A stretch of DNA of 64,000 nt, taken from DASVWZ01 sp963715675 (lineage in GTDB: Bacteria; Acidobacteriota; Terriglobia; Terriglobales; Acidobacteriaceae). This document shows, one piece after another, positions 25,103 to 34,411 of this stretch. The notes beneath the pieces were generated by a model that saw only the letters and a program-made list of their open reading frames with translations, had not been told where the DNA came from and ran no database searches. Position 1 is the first letter of the stretch, and each line of letters opens with the position of its first letter. Position numbers and translations under genes: made by a program. The stretch lies in assembly GCA_963715675.1 (NCBI GenBank), contig OY970265.1:1178001-1242000 (forward strand), written 5' to 3'.

Positions 25103-26524
25103 CTAATTGAACCGAACGTATTCAAACTCGATCGGCTGACCGTTGATGCCGCGCGCCGGAGCCGCGATCCAGTTTGCGAACTTGCCCGGTTCCAGAACGC
25201 GTCCCATCAAGGATTCCACATACTGGTGATCTTCCCTGGAGGGTAGCCACTCGCCCTGTCGCTGGTTCCATTCCGTCTCCGTCAACACATTGCCCTCCGG
25301 AGTGATGAACTGTCCCGCCAGCGTGCCGATCTTGCGGTGGAATCCCAGATGCGGCAATCCGAAGCGAAACGGAATCCCGAACTTTTCCGGAATGCGGTTC
25401 CAGCGGTCGATTCCGCCCTGAATCTCTTCAATATAGTCGTCGCGCAGCCTGGCGTTCAGCGCGTTGAGGGCAGGCACTTTCTTCTCTACGATCTTGCCGT
25501 TTTCCACTTCATACACCGGATATTCCTGCGAGATGAGCTTGTGATCGTCGTTCCGCTTGGTTTCTTCGTAGCGGCCCTTCACCCCGGTGGTGTAGTAGGT
25601 AGCCGCATTCGAAGACACATCGCCGCCATACAGGTCCAGAGTCACGCTGTAATGGAAGTTGATGAACTTCTGCATGGTCTTCAGATCGATCACGCCGAAC
25701 GGGCGTCCATCGCCGGGGTCGGTCAGTCCGTGTTCTTTCATGACTTCACAGGTCCGTTGCAAGGTGCGCGCGATGCCCGATTCTCCCACAAACATGTGAT
25801 GCGCTTCCTCGGTCAGCATGAAGCGGCAGGTACGGGAAAGCGGATCGAACGCCGACTCTGCCAGGGAAGCCAGCTGGAACTTGCCGTCGCGATCGGTGAA
25901 GAATGTGAACATGAAGAACGAAAGCCAGTGGCGGGTCTCTTCATTGAATGCGCCAAGAATCCGCGGATTGTCCGCGTTGCCCGACCGCCGCTCCAGCAAA
26001 AACTCCGCCTCCTCGCGTCCATCGCGCCCGAAATAGCGATGCAGCAGATAAACCATTGCCCAGAGATGGCGGCCTTCTTCCACGTTCACCTGGAAAAGGT
26101 TGCGCATGTCGTAGAGAGAAGGTGCAGTCATTCCGAGCGCGCGCTGTTGCTCGACCGACGCGGGCTCGGTGTCCCCCTGGGTTACGATGATGCGCCGCAA
26201 AGTGGAACGGTATTCGCCCGGCACATCCTGCCATGCCGGTTCGCCCTGATGATCGCCGAAAGCGATCTTGCGGTTCTCGTCGCGGGGGACAAGAAAAATG
26301 CCCCAGCGATAGTCCGGCATACGAACGTATCCGAAGTTTGCCCAGCCCTCTCGGTCCACGCTGATGGCGGTGCGAAGATAGACCTGAACGTCTTTGGTGT
26401 TCACCGGGCCCGTATCCCCCCACCAGTTTTGGAAGGCCGGCTGCCAGCGTTCCAGAGCACGCTGCAGGGTTTTGTCACCGGCTAGATCCACGTTGTTGGG
26501 AATTCTTTCGCTGTAATCAATCAT
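25103..26524 (-). CDS. boxB: Benzoyl-CoA 2,3-epoxidase, oxygenase component
   Basis: 473 residues. BoxB is a non-heme diiron enzyme that, with the BoxA reductase, converts benzoyl-CoA to 2,3-epoxybenzoyl-CoA using O2. Starting at the ATG at 26524, the ligand positions fall at Glu120, Glu150, His153, Asp211, Glu240 and His243 (VNVEEGRHLWAM and LTEEAHHMFVGE), which is the diiron ligand set I recall for the characterised enzyme and supports this start over a TTG two codons up. TAGGAG precedes it. It follows boxC after 24 bp. No boxA is present in the window, so electrons must come from a reductase encoded elsewhere. Confidence 0.96.
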   Translation of the reverse strand: MIDYSERIPNNVDLAGDKTLQRALERWQPAFQNWWGDTGPVNTKDVQVYLRTAISVDREGWANFGYVRMPDYRWGIFLVPRDENRKIAFGDHQGEPAWQDVPGEYRSTLRRIIVTQGDTEPASVEQQRALGMTAPSLYDMRNLFQVNVEEGRHLWAMVYLLHRYFGRDGREEAEFLLERRSGNADNPRILGAFNEETRHWLSFFMFTFFTDRDGKFQLASLAESAFDPLSRTCRFMLTEEAHHMFVGESGIARTLQRTCEVMKEHGLTDPGDGRPFGVIDLKTMQKFINFHYSVTLDLYGGDVSSNAATYYTTGVKGRYEETKRNDDHKLISQEYPVYEVENGKIVEKKVPALNALNARLRDDYIEEIQGGIDRWNRIPEKFGIPFRFGLPHLGFHRKIGTLAGQFITPEGNVLTETEWNQRQGEWLPSREDHQYVESLMGRVLEPGKFANWIAAPARGINGQPIEFEYVRFN

Positions 26525-26548
26525 GGCCAACTCCTATGACGGAGCGCG

Positions 26549-28231
26549 TTACACGCGCTCCCAGTTGAATTTTGCCTTGGCGCCGCTGCCGTAGACTTTC
26601 AGCGCGCCAGTCGTGCCGACCGCATTGGGACGGATGAAAATCCAGTTCTGCCAGGCAGAAAGGCGTCCGAAAATCCGCGTCTGCAGTGTCTCCGGCAGGG
26701 CAAAGCGAAGATTCGCCTCCAACCCGGTCAAAGCGTCAGGAGAGAGCGCAGCGCGAGATTCGATCGCCAGGCGCAGTTCGTCCGCCCAATCAAGATCGTC
26801 CGGCGCCGCAGTCACGAGCCCGGCGTTCACAGCTTCCTCCGCGGAGATGGTGCGCCCGATCAAGGCGTGCACTTTCGCCAACGTATTCTCGTCCTCATAA
26901 AAACGATTCACCAGCCGTGGCAATCCACTTGCCATAGAGAGAGGACCAAAATTCATTTCGGAGAAGGCAATGAAAGTGGCCTCCGGATTGTCCGGAATGC
27001 GCAGCATGTAACTCCGGTCGGCGGCAAGCGCCAGTTCGAATAAAGTCCCCGCAAAGCACGAACCTTCCTCGACGACGGCATACATGGACCGCGAGGAGAC
27101 ATCGAGACGGGACAGCGTCCGGCGCAGCATGTTGATGACTTCGCGCACAAACCACTGGTTGCGATGCGCGATCAACTGGCGGTCGATCTCCAGCACAGCG
27201 TCCGCGTTGCCGCTGGTCTTCATGATCCAAAGGCCCAGCTCGAGTTCGTTGGTACGAAGACTCAGGATCGCGTCATCCAGCTCGCGAGCCACTTGCAGCG
27301 GCCACCAGTTCGCGCCCGCCGTCATGATCTCCTCCAGCGATTTTGCCTTCACCGATTCCGGCGACTTCAGCTGGAAAGTCGCGGTACGTCCTGGTCGGTC
27401 AAAGGTCACATCGACGAATTCGTAGTGATATCCGCTCTCGTCAATGGTGCGTTTGAGAGGTGTCAGCGAAACTCCCCGGGCGTCGGCGGGACGATCGCTC
27501 TGCTGAGCGAGCTCGTGAGCGCGCCTCTGGATTTGCTCATTCCACTGTGCCGGCTTAACGATCGCATCCACCAGTTGCCAGTCTTTTGCCCGCTGTCCCT
27601 GAACTCCCTCCGACACCGTGCAGAACATGTCGGCGAGGTCTCTGCGGACCTTGCGCTTGTCAATGACTCGCGTCAGGCCGCCGGTGCCCGGCAATACCCC
27701 CAGCAGCGGCAGTTCCGGCAGGCTCACGGCCGACGAGCGATCGTCGATCAGGACGATCTCGTCGCAGGCCAGAGCGAGTTCATAACCACCGCCCGCGGTT
27801 GTGCCGTTGCACGCCGCCAGGAACTTGATTCCAGAAGCCCGGCTGGCATCTTCAATTCCGTTACGGGTCTCGTTGGTGAATTTGCAGAAATTCACCTTCC
27901 AGGAGTGGCTGCTGGTGCCGAGCATATAAATGTTCGCGCCCGAGCAGAACACTCGAGGCTTGGCGCTGGTCACCACTACGGTGCGAACTTCGGGATGCTC
28001 AAAGCGGATGCGTTGCAGGGCATCATGCAACTCGATGTCAACGCCCAGGTCGTAGGAGTTCAGCTTGAGCTTGTAGCCGGGCCGGATCCCGCCATCTTCT
28101 TTCGTGTCCATTACCAGGGTGGCGATCGGACCTTCAAACTTCAGATGCCAGTGTTGATAGCGCGCAGGGTCGGTCTGGTAATCGACTCTTGGTGCGGCGG
28201 CGGTCTCTGGTGTGGTCAACGTGGCTTCCAC
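26549..28231 (-). CDS. boxC: 2,3-epoxybenzoyl-CoA dihydrolase
   Basis: 560 residues, a double-crotonase protein that opens the ring of epoxybenzoyl-CoA to 3,4-dehydroadipyl-CoA semialdehyde plus formate. The first crotonase half has RVFCSGANIYMLG, FLAACNGTTAGGGYELALAC and LPELPLLGVLPGTGGL; the second half has YAVVEEGSCFAGTLFELALA and AFSEMNFGP. The longer frame begins 50 codons upstream, but conserved sequence starts at the GTG at 28231, which has GGGAGAG spaced 5 bp before it, and the resulting length fits known BoxC. It is the first gene of the minus-strand box operon. Confidence 0.95.
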   Translation of the reverse strand: MEATLTTPETAAAPRVDYQTDPARYQHWHLKFEGPIATLVMDTKEDGGIRPGYKLKLNSYDLGVDIELHDALQRIRFEHPEVRTVVVTSAKPRVFCSGANIYMLGTSSHSWKVNFCKFTNETRNGIEDASRASGIKFLAACNGTTAGGGYELALACDEIVLIDDRSSAVSLPELPLLGVLPGTGGLTRVIDKRKVRRDLADMFCTVSEGVQGQRAKDWQLVDAIVKPAQWNEQIQRRAHELAQQSDRPADARGVSLTPLKRTIDESGYHYEFVDVTFDRPGRTATFQLKSPESVKAKSLEEIMTAGANWWPLQVARELDDAILSLRTNELELGLWIMKTSGNADAVLEIDRQLIAHRNQWFVREVINMLRRTLSRLDVSSRSMYAVVEEGSCFAGTLFELALAADRSYMLRIPDNPEATFIAFSEMNFGPLSMASGLPRLVNRFYEDENTLAKVHALIGRTISAEEAVNAGLVTAAPDDLDWADELRLAIESRAALSPDALTGLEANLRFALPETLQTRIFGRLSAWQNWIFIRPNAVGTTGALKVYGSGAKAKFNWERV

Positions 28232-28268
28232 GAATCTCTCCCGGGAGAAGCAATAGGGGTCTATGGCA

Positions 28269-28282
28269 TGCAATTTAGTGCA
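28269..28282. promoter_or_regulatory. BoxR operator candidate 1 (TGCA-N6-TGCA)
   Basis: TGCAATTTAGTGCA, 38 bp before the boxC start. A TTGACT on the minus strand (28284-28289) lies beside it, so a bound repressor would sit between promoter elements of boxC. BzdR/BoxR regulators are known to bind TGCA-containing sites. Confidence 0.6.
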
Positions 28283-28376
28283 GTCAATGAGATGATTCAC
28301 CCACCCCGCTTCTCTGTCATTTCTTATATCATAGCAAGATTCGCGAAGGCAACGAGCCCCCACCCCATGGCGATGA

Positions 28377-28390
28377 TGCAATATAGTGCA
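28377..28390. promoter_or_regulatory. BoxR operator candidate 2 (TGCA-N6-TGCA)
   Basis: TGCAATATAGTGCA, identical to site 1 at 13 of 14 positions. It contains TATAGT (28382-28387), a possible -10 element for the plus-strand aldehyde dehydrogenase gene starting at 28446. The two sites are 108 bp apart in the shared divergent control region. Confidence 0.6.
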
Positions 28391-28445
28391 TGGCGGGCTC
28401 CATCATTTACCCTAGGGGTCGAATCAAACATCCAAGGAGCACAAC

Positions 28446-30017
28446 TTGAATCTAGCGAACTACGTTGGCGGAGAATGGAAACTTGGCGACGGTGACGGCC
28501 AGGTGCTGATCGACCCCGTGACCGGAGAAAAATTGGCTGCCGTGTCGTCCGGTGGAATCGACGTGGGGGCGGCACTCGGCTATGCGCGACGAAATGGAAC
28601 CAGCGTGCTCCAACAGCTTAGATACTCCCAGCGAGCGGATTTGCTCGCCAGGATCGTGGATGTGCTTTCGGCAAATCGCGCCGAGTACTTCGAGATCAGC
28701 AAGCGGAACCTTGGGGCAACCGAAGCCGACGCCTCCTTTGATGTGGATGGCGCCATCTACACCCTGAAGCTATACGCCAAGCTGGGTAAGCCGCTCGAAG
28801 GCAAGCGAATCAAGGATGGAGCTGGGATCCCGCTCTCGAAGACCGGTGTCTTTCAAGCGCAGCACTTTCTGAGGCCGCTTACCGGGGTTGCGGTGTTTGT
28901 GAACGCCTTCAACTTCCCGGCCTGGGGACTCTGGGAAAAAGCCGCGCCGGCTCTGCTTTCTGGCGTTTCTGTTCTGGTGAAGCCGGCAACCCCTACGGCC
29001 TGGCTAACCCAGCGGATGGTGGAAGACGTGGTGAAGGCCAATATTCTTCCGCCAGGTGCCCTGTCCATCTTGTGTGGCTCGGCCCGCGACCTGCTGGATC
29101 ACGTTAGGGAAGACGACGTGGTCTCCTTTACTGGTTCGGCGCAAACTGCGCGGACCATCCGCACCAACCCGAGCGTGGTATCCGGATCCGTCCGAATCAA
29201 TATCGAGGCGGACAGCCTGAACTCGGCGATTCTTGGCCCAGATGCCGCGGGTGCACTGCCGTTTGAGTTGCTGGTCAAAGAAGTGGTGCGGGAGATGACG
29301 TTAAAGGCGGGACAGAAGTGCACCGCCATCCGCCGGATTCTGGTTCCGCGGCAAACGGCGATGGCCTTGGGCGAAGCGATTTCGGGCAGGCTGGCGTCCG
29401 TGAAGGTCGGCAATCCCAGGAATGCAGAAGTTAAATGCGGCCCGCTGGTGAACAAGGCGCAACAGAAGTCGGCGCTGGAAGGGCTTTCTGAGTTGGAGAG
29501 GGAAGCCAGAGTGCTTTTCGGCGGCGACCGGAACTTCCAGCCCATCGACGCCGATCGTGGAGTAAGCTGCTTCGTTCAGCCGACCCTGCTGTTTTGCGAC
29601 AAGCCGTTGCAAGCGCGCGCGGTGAACGAGGTCGAAGTGTTCGGGCCGGTCGCAACCATCCTCCCCTATGACTCGATGGAAGAAGCGATTGCACTCGCCC
29701 GTCTCGGCTCGGGTTCACTGGTGGCGTCGGTTTTCTCTGACGATCCCGGTTTCAAACACAACGTGACGCTGGGGATCGCGTCGGCGCACGGCAGAATCCT
29801 GGTGGTGGACAGTGCCGTAGGCACCAGCCATACCGGTCACGGCAACGTCGTGCCCACCTGTTTGCACGGGGGCCCCGGTCGCGCCGGGGGCGGAGAAGAA
29901 CTTGCCGGCCTGCGCGCACTGCACCTGTATCATCGGCGCTTTGTTGTTCAAGCGGGTCCGGATGTGATCGCGGAGATTGCCAGGGATGCGGCTGATGCGA
30001 AGGTGTTTTGCGATTGA
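28446..30017 (+). CDS. boxD: BoxD/PaaZ-like aldehyde dehydrogenase (3,4-dehydroadipyl-CoA semialdehyde dehydrogenase)
   Basis: 523 residues of the NAD(P)-dependent aldehyde dehydrogenase superfamily, PaaZ/BoxD branch. Signs are FVNAFNFPAWGLWEKAAPAL (substrate/nucleotide region), SFTGSAQTARTI (NAD motif) and the catalytic Cys in GQKCTAIRRI. HGNVVPTCLHGGPGRAGGG near the C-terminus is typical of PaaZ-type enzymes. In the box pathway it oxidises the BoxC product to 3,4-dehydroadipyl-CoA. The start is TTG at 28446 after AAGGAG. It is divergent from boxC and shares a 214-bp control region with two operator-like sites. Confidence 0.9.
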   Translation: MNLANYVGGEWKLGDGDGQVLIDPVTGEKLAAVSSGGIDVGAALGYARRNGTSVLQQLRYSQRADLLARIVDVLSANRAEYFEISKRNLGATEADASFDVDGAIYTLKLYAKLGKPLEGKRIKDGAGIPLSKTGVFQAQHFLRPLTGVAVFVNAFNFPAWGLWEKAAPALLSGVSVLVKPATPTAWLTQRMVEDVVKANILPPGALSILCGSARDLLDHVREDDVVSFTGSAQTARTIRTNPSVVSGSVRINIEADSLNSAILGPDAAGALPFELLVKEVVREMTLKAGQKCTAIRRILVPRQTAMALGEAISGRLASVKVGNPRNAEVKCGPLVNKAQQKSALEGLSELEREARVLFGGDRNFQPIDADRGVSCFVQPTLLFCDKPLQARAVNEVEVFGPVATILPYDSMEEAIALARLGSGSLVASVFSDDPGFKHNVTLGIASAHGRILVVDSAVGTSHTGHGNVVPTCLHGGPGRAGGGEELAGLRALHLYHRRFVVQAGPDVIAEIARDAADAKVFCD

Positions 30018-30186
30018 GGCTTAGAAGCGAAGCCAGGATGCTCTGAAGAAGCTAAACCTAGCCTGCGACTGCCTTCAGACCGAAATGTGCAGGTGTAGCC
30101 GTTTTCTCGCTGTTGCCCGCAAGGGCGGTGCGCTGGTGTAGACTGCTTTCGGATCAGAAGGAGCTTCGCGCCTTGGAGGTTTTTCT

Positions 30187-31260
30187 ATGCGCCGTCGCTA
30201 CGCACAGCTAATCGCGCTCATTCTATACAGCGCACTGGGCCTGTTTGCGAACTGTCAAACCGGAGACGTGAGCCGTCAACCCGTCCTGCGCGACCTTTCG
30301 CCGAAGGAAATAGCACAACGCGCTTTCCCTTCGGTCGTACTGCTCTTGATGTCCGATGCGAATGGCCAACCCGCTTCCCTCGGCAGCGGCTTTTTTGTTC
30401 TACCCAACGTAGTTGCAACCAATGTCCATGTTGTTTCAGGAGCTTCGAGCGGCTATGCGAGGCTCGTCGGCCAGAGCGCAAAGCTCACGGTCAAGGGTGT
30501 CGTCGCTGTCGACCCTGACAGGGATTTGGTGCTTCTCCTTGTGTCCGATACAAATGCACCCCCGCTCGCGATAGGCATCTCGGCACAGTTAGCGGTCGGA
30601 GACTCGGTGTTTTCGGTGGGAAATCCAAAAGGGTTGGAAGGGACTTTCTCGCAGGGAATTGTGAGCGGGGTTCGAACGGTCGGCTCTGACACGTTGCTGC
30701 AGATTACTGCACCAATCTCTCCGGGGAGCAGCGGCGGGCCCGTTATGGACACAAAAGGCACGGTGGTCGGGGTCGCGGTAGCCACAATCAAGGGCGGCCA
30801 GAATCTCAATTTCGCAATCCCAGCCTCTTACTTAAAGCCACTCCTCGCAAGGATCAGCTCACCTGAGCCTCTATCCCCCGCCGCTGCTTTTGCAGCCTCT
30901 TCTTCAATTACGAGCGCATTTGGCACTCGCGCCACTGAAGGATTCGAAGGCACAAGCTTTATGTGGGATGACGAATATTGGGATCAAGAGGGTTTTTCCT
31001 TTAGCCTAAAGAACCCCCTTCAAAACACGGTCAAAGACGTTTACCTCCTCGTGATCTTCTACGACAGCAATGGCCACCCAATTGATGTTGCCGATGTGCG
31101 CGTGGAGGCTAACATTCCCGGCGGTTTTGCAAGACGAATCAGCGGTGTGGCAGGCCCCGGCGTAAAGAGGCTTACGACGTCACACAAAACATTCTGGACC
31201 GGGACCGAATCCGCGCCTTTGGAATTTTTCTTCGCAGCTATGGCCGCGTACGAAAGTTGA
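30187..31260 (+). CDS. Secreted trypsin-like serine protease (S1C/DegP-like) with C-terminal domain
   Basis: 357 residues. A signal peptide (AQLIALILYSALGLFANC) precedes a chymotrypsin-fold protease with His in VATNVHVVSG, Asp in DPDRDLVLLL and Ser in SPGSSGGPVMD, all intact. From about 240 a different beta-rich domain replaces the PDZ domains of DegP (DDEYWDQEGFSFSLKNPL, LLVIFYDSNGHPIDV), perhaps a FxLYD-like adhesion or binding module. GGAGG precedes the ATG. It is isolated between the box cluster and unrelated genes. Confidence 0.85.
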   Translation: MRRRYAQLIALILYSALGLFANCQTGDVSRQPVLRDLSPKEIAQRAFPSVVLLLMSDANGQPASLGSGFFVLPNVVATNVHVVSGASSGYARLVGQSAKLTVKGVVAVDPDRDLVLLLVSDTNAPPLAIGISAQLAVGDSVFSVGNPKGLEGTFSQGIVSGVRTVGSDTLLQITAPISPGSSGGPVMDTKGTVVGVAVATIKGGQNLNFAIPASYLKPLLARISSPEPLSPAAAFAASSSITSAFGTRATEGFEGTSFMWDDEYWDQEGFSFSLKNPLQNTVKDVYLLVIFYDSNGHPIDVADVRVEANIPGGFARRISGVAGPGVKRLTTSHKTFWTGTESAPLEFFFAAMAAYES

Positions 31261-31338
31261 GTTCCGTGTGCTGGACTTTACGGTGGCCGAGGAATAAGAA
31301 GTCTGGCCGAAGTCCCCTGCGCCCCGCCTGAGCAAACC

Positions 31339-31866
31339 TCATGGCTTGTAATATCCAGTGACGCCCTGTCCGTCCTCCTCTGGCCTTCCTCTAAACCACT
31401 CGCAATCGTACACGTCATACGATTGAACCCGGTGACCAGCGGCAATCGACAGTTGCTGTAGGCCGAGAACGTGACTTCGGCCGCACATCACAAGTACCAC
31501 CTTTTGTTCATGAGCCTGCACCTGCTCGAACATATACTGCTCAAAAGCCCTGTATGCCGCCTCCCGCCTCTTGTGGTCGATCTGGTGATCCCAAGTGATG
31601 CCGTGCTTCGGCCATTCACTAAGCGGCATCGTGATGTTGATGTAAGCCACGCCCATATCCCTGGCGAGGGCCGACCCCACGAACTCGACATCGAAGGCGG
31701 CCTCTTCTGCAATCAGCTCGGCTTCTTTTTGCACAATGAGTTCCCGCAGCCATTCGTAGAAATGACGCTTCTGTTCTGCCTCCGACTTCCTTCCTTCCGG
31801 TGTCCAGCATTTCACCTTCAGACTTTGCAAGAAGTGGTCGAGCCCGACGATGTGGATTCCGCCCAT
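31339..31866 (-). CDS. Small protein of unknown function
   Basis: 175 residues from the ATG at 31866. It shows HIVGLDHFLQS near the start, a helical middle (EWLRELIVQKEAELIAEEA), GVAYINITMPLSEWPKHG, and VVLVMCGRSHVLGLQQL near the C-terminus. The CGRSH pattern and alternating fold recall small nucleotide or Tiki/TraB-like folds, but I cannot assign it. It follows the permease gene after 34 bp on the same strand. Confidence 0.65.
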   Translation of the reverse strand: MGGIHIVGLDHFLQSLKVKCWTPEGRKSEAEQKRHFYEWLRELIVQKEAELIAEEAAFDVEFVGSALARDMGVAYINITMPLSEWPKHGITWDHQIDHKRREAAYRAFEQYMFEQVQAHEQKVVLVMCGRSHVLGLQQLSIAAGHRVQSYDVYDCEWFRGRPEEDGQGVTGYYKP

Positions 31867-31900
31867 GAGCCCCCGATCCCCGACGGCGCTTGCGCCGATC

Positions 31901-33328
31901 TCAGCGGATACTGGCTCTTTTCCGCCCGCCCCGCTTCCAGTACATATAACCCGGCACGCCGATGAGCACAATCGTCGTTCCCCAGAAGGCTTCGGCAGGT
32001 CGGGTGATGATGGTGTTCAGCGTCCACGCGGTTCCGATCAGTATGTAAATTGCGGGCAGCCAGGGATACCCAGTGCAGCGATATGGGCGCGGAATGTCCG
32101 GCTGCTTCCAGCGCAGGATGAACAGGCCGATCACGGTCAGGGTATACGACAGCACCATGCCGTAGATGACGTACGTGTAAAGCTGGTCATAGCGGCCGCT
32201 AATGGTGAGAACGGCCGCCCAAATTCCTTGTCCAATCAGGCTGAAGGCCGGAGTGCGCCACTTGGGATGGATGACCGCCATTCGCTTGAAGAAGACTCCG
32301 TCCTGCGCCATCGCGAGATAAACCCGGGCGCCTGAGAGCGTGCAAGTGGCCGCTGCGCTGAAGCAGGAAATGGCGATGGTGGCGGAAAGCCACACCGCCG
32401 CGCCTGGCGAGAACAGGGCCTCTGCGGCAGCATGTGCAATGGTCTCATGTTTCGCGACTTCGGAGAGCGGCATGGCGTAGACGTAAGTCATGTTCATTGC
32501 CACGTAGATTACCCCGACGACGAGGATGCCCAGCACCATGGCCAGCGGTACATTGCGACGCGGTTGCTTGACTTCGCCCGCCACCCAGGTGATGTACACC
32601 CATCCGTCGTAGGCCCAAAAAACGGCAATCAGGGCTACGCCCATCGCAGAAATAAATTGGCTTGCGCCAAGGCCCGCGGTCAGCCCCACGCCATGCGAGC
32701 TGAAGTTTGCCCAATGACCTTTTCCGATCGCAAACCCAAGCACTACAAAAGCCGCCATGGCCGCGAACTTCGTCCACGTCGACACATTCTGCAGCAGCGT
32801 TCCCCAACGTAACCCCACTACGTTGACATAGGTAAGTACGGCGATCAGGATCAGTCCCACCATATGCGCGCGGGTGAGGACGATGCCAGCAAAAGACAAA
32901 ACCACGTGCTCCTGCGAAATCACCGGAACAACCCGGCCCATGTAAGCCGCGGCAGCCACCGCGAGAGCCGCGATTGAACCGCCATTTGCCACGCTGAATA
33001 GCATCCAGCCGTATAGAAAAGCCACCAGGTCGCCGTAGGCTTCGCGCAGGTAAATGTATTGCCCGCCGGAGTCGGGAAACATCGATCCCAGCTCTGCGAA
33101 CGCCACACAGCCGAACAGCGAAATTACCCCGCCCAGCACCCAGACTCCCAGAAACAGGATGGGCTGCGGTAGCGGCCCGGCGATGTCTTTCGCGGTCAGG
33201 AAAATCGACGACCCAATGATGCCGCTGGCCAACAGCAGGACGGAATCCAGCAGAGACAGCCCGCGAACCAGGCTCGGCTCGGATTTTGGTTCATTGGCAG
33301 TGGCGGACGGGATGCTCGGAATGGCCAT
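31901..33328 (-). CDS. APC-family amino acid permease
   Basis: 475 residues with about 12 predicted membrane segments, beginning SLLDSVLLLASGIIGSSIFL (first APC helix with its GIIG motif) and including AFAELGSMFPDSGGQYIYLR (second helix, L-type pattern). It is related to LAT/SteT-type exchangers. The ATG at 33328 is chosen because conserved sequence starts shortly after; an earlier in-frame ATG adds 16 poorly conserved residues. The zinc-ribbon gene ends 4 bp upstream, so the two are coupled. Substrate unknown. Confidence 0.88.
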   Translation of the reverse strand: MAIPSIPSATANEPKSEPSLVRGLSLLDSVLLLASGIIGSSIFLTAKDIAGPLPQPILFLGVWVLGGVISLFGCVAFAELGSMFPDSGGQYIYLREAYGDLVAFLYGWMLFSVANGGSIAALAVAAAAYMGRVVPVISQEHVVLSFAGIVLTRAHMVGLILIAVLTYVNVVGLRWGTLLQNVSTWTKFAAMAAFVVLGFAIGKGHWANFSSHGVGLTAGLGASQFISAMGVALIAVFWAYDGWVYITWVAGEVKQPRRNVPLAMVLGILVVGVIYVAMNMTYVYAMPLSEVAKHETIAHAAAEALFSPGAAVWLSATIAISCFSAAATCTLSGARVYLAMAQDGVFFKRMAVIHPKWRTPAFSLIGQGIWAAVLTISGRYDQLYTYVIYGMVLSYTLTVIGLFILRWKQPDIPRPYRCTGYPWLPAIYILIGTAWTLNTIITRPAEAFWGTTIVLIGVPGYMYWKRGGRKRASIR

Positions 33329-33332
33329 CGAC

Positions 33333-33500
33333 CTATCCCATCCCCAATTCATCCGGCGACTCCAGCGGAGTGCCACAGCGGCGGCAGATCACCGCAGAGC
33401 AGTCGCCGCAGGTCAGCGGATCGGTCACTTCCGCCGCGCACTTGGGACAGTACAGTGGTTCGGGTTTCGCATTGACCGGGGGTTGCGGGTTTGAAGGCAT
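33333..33500 (-). CDS. Small zinc-ribbon protein
   Basis: 55 residues containing four CxxC-type half sites: CPKC, CGDC and CRRCG with spacing typical of double zinc ribbons. Start ATG at 33500. It is immediately upstream of the permease gene on the same strand. The role is unknown; such short zinc ribbons are often structural or regulatory. Confidence 0.7.
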   Translation of the reverse strand: MPSNPQPPVNAKPEPLYCPKCAAEVTDPLTCGDCSAVICRRCGTPLESPDELGMG

Positions 33501-33605
33501 GAGGACAGCAAATGTACCATAAACCAGGAGGCGGTCGTCGGTAGTCAGCGGACACGGGATCTTGCCGATTCCTGACTCCCGACTACTGACCACGGAGGCC
33601 TTTTG

Positions 33606-34349
33606 ATGTCTGACCAAACTCCCGACGAGAGACTACAAACCGAATTCAACCGCTGGGCCGGCGACGGCGAAGGCGAGAAGATGGAGTCCCATCATCTGGA
33701 CATCACCGAGAAGACGCTTGGCCTGATGCACCTGCGTCCGGGCGAGCGTGTACTTGACTTGGGATGCGGCTCGGGTTGGGCTACCCGTTTGCTGGCGCGC
33801 ATTGTAGGCGAGGGCCCGGAAGGCTTCGGGCAGGTAGTTGGATTGGATGTTTCCGACGGGATGATCCGCCGTGCCCGAGCCGCGTCGAAGGATTTCGACA
33901 ACGTGATGTACGTCTGCGGGTCCGCCCAGCAGATTCCCTGGGAGGAGAATTTCTTCGACAAAGTGCTGTCGGTCGAATCGTTCTACTACTATGCCGACCA
34001 GGACCGGGCGCTCGCGGAATTATTTCGCGTGATGGCGCCGCACGGCAGGCTGTTCCTGCTGATCAATCTTTACAAGGATAACCCGTACTCGTTGCAGTGG
34101 GTGGACAAGCTGAAAGTGCCAGTGCACGTGCGGTCAGCGGCAGAATATGTCGATATGTTGAAGAGACATACGTTTGACAACGTGGAATGGCGGCAGATCC
34201 CAGACGACACGCCCACTCCCGACGGCTACAAGACCAAGTCGTTCAATTCGCTCGACGATCTCAAGGCATTCAAACGTACCGGAGCCCTTTTGCTGATGGC
34301 GTCCAAGCCCAATCTCCGAGTGCCGGCGCCGGGGTTCACGGTGTACTAA
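33606..34349 (+). CDS. SAM-dependent methyltransferase
   Basis: 247 residues. Class I fold with motif I VLDLGCGSGWATRLLA (about 49-64), VVGLDVSDGMIRRAR (motif II), AQQIPWEENFFDKVLSVESF (motif III region) and RVMAPHGRLFLLIN. The sequence matches the UbiE/ArsM-like small-molecule methyltransferase group, but the substrate cannot be inferred. The ATG at 33606 follows GGAGG. Monocistronic, divergent from the zinc-ribbon gene. Confidence 0.85.
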   Translation: MSDQTPDERLQTEFNRWAGDGEGEKMESHHLDITEKTLGLMHLRPGERVLDLGCGSGWATRLLARIVGEGPEGFGQVVGLDVSDGMIRRARAASKDFDNVMYVCGSAQQIPWEENFFDKVLSVESFYYYADQDRALAELFRVMAPHGRLFLLINLYKDNPYSLQWVDKLKVPVHVRSAAEYVDMLKRHTFDNVEWRQIPDDTPTPDGYKTKSFNSLDDLKAFKRTGALLLMASKPNLRVPAPGFTVY

Positions 34350-34411
34350 ACCGTACTCACTCACATGAAATCCGCAGACCACGCGGACAAGAATGTCCGT
34401 GCCACAAAATC

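Noticed and set aside
25337..26485. Plus-strand 382-residue frame opposite boxB
   Set aside because: BoxB has all diiron ligands in the minus-strand frame. The plus frame is composition-driven.
27164..28495. Plus-strand 443-residue frame opposite boxC and across the control region
   Set aside because: It would cover both operator sites and the start of the aldehyde dehydrogenase gene. No conserved features.
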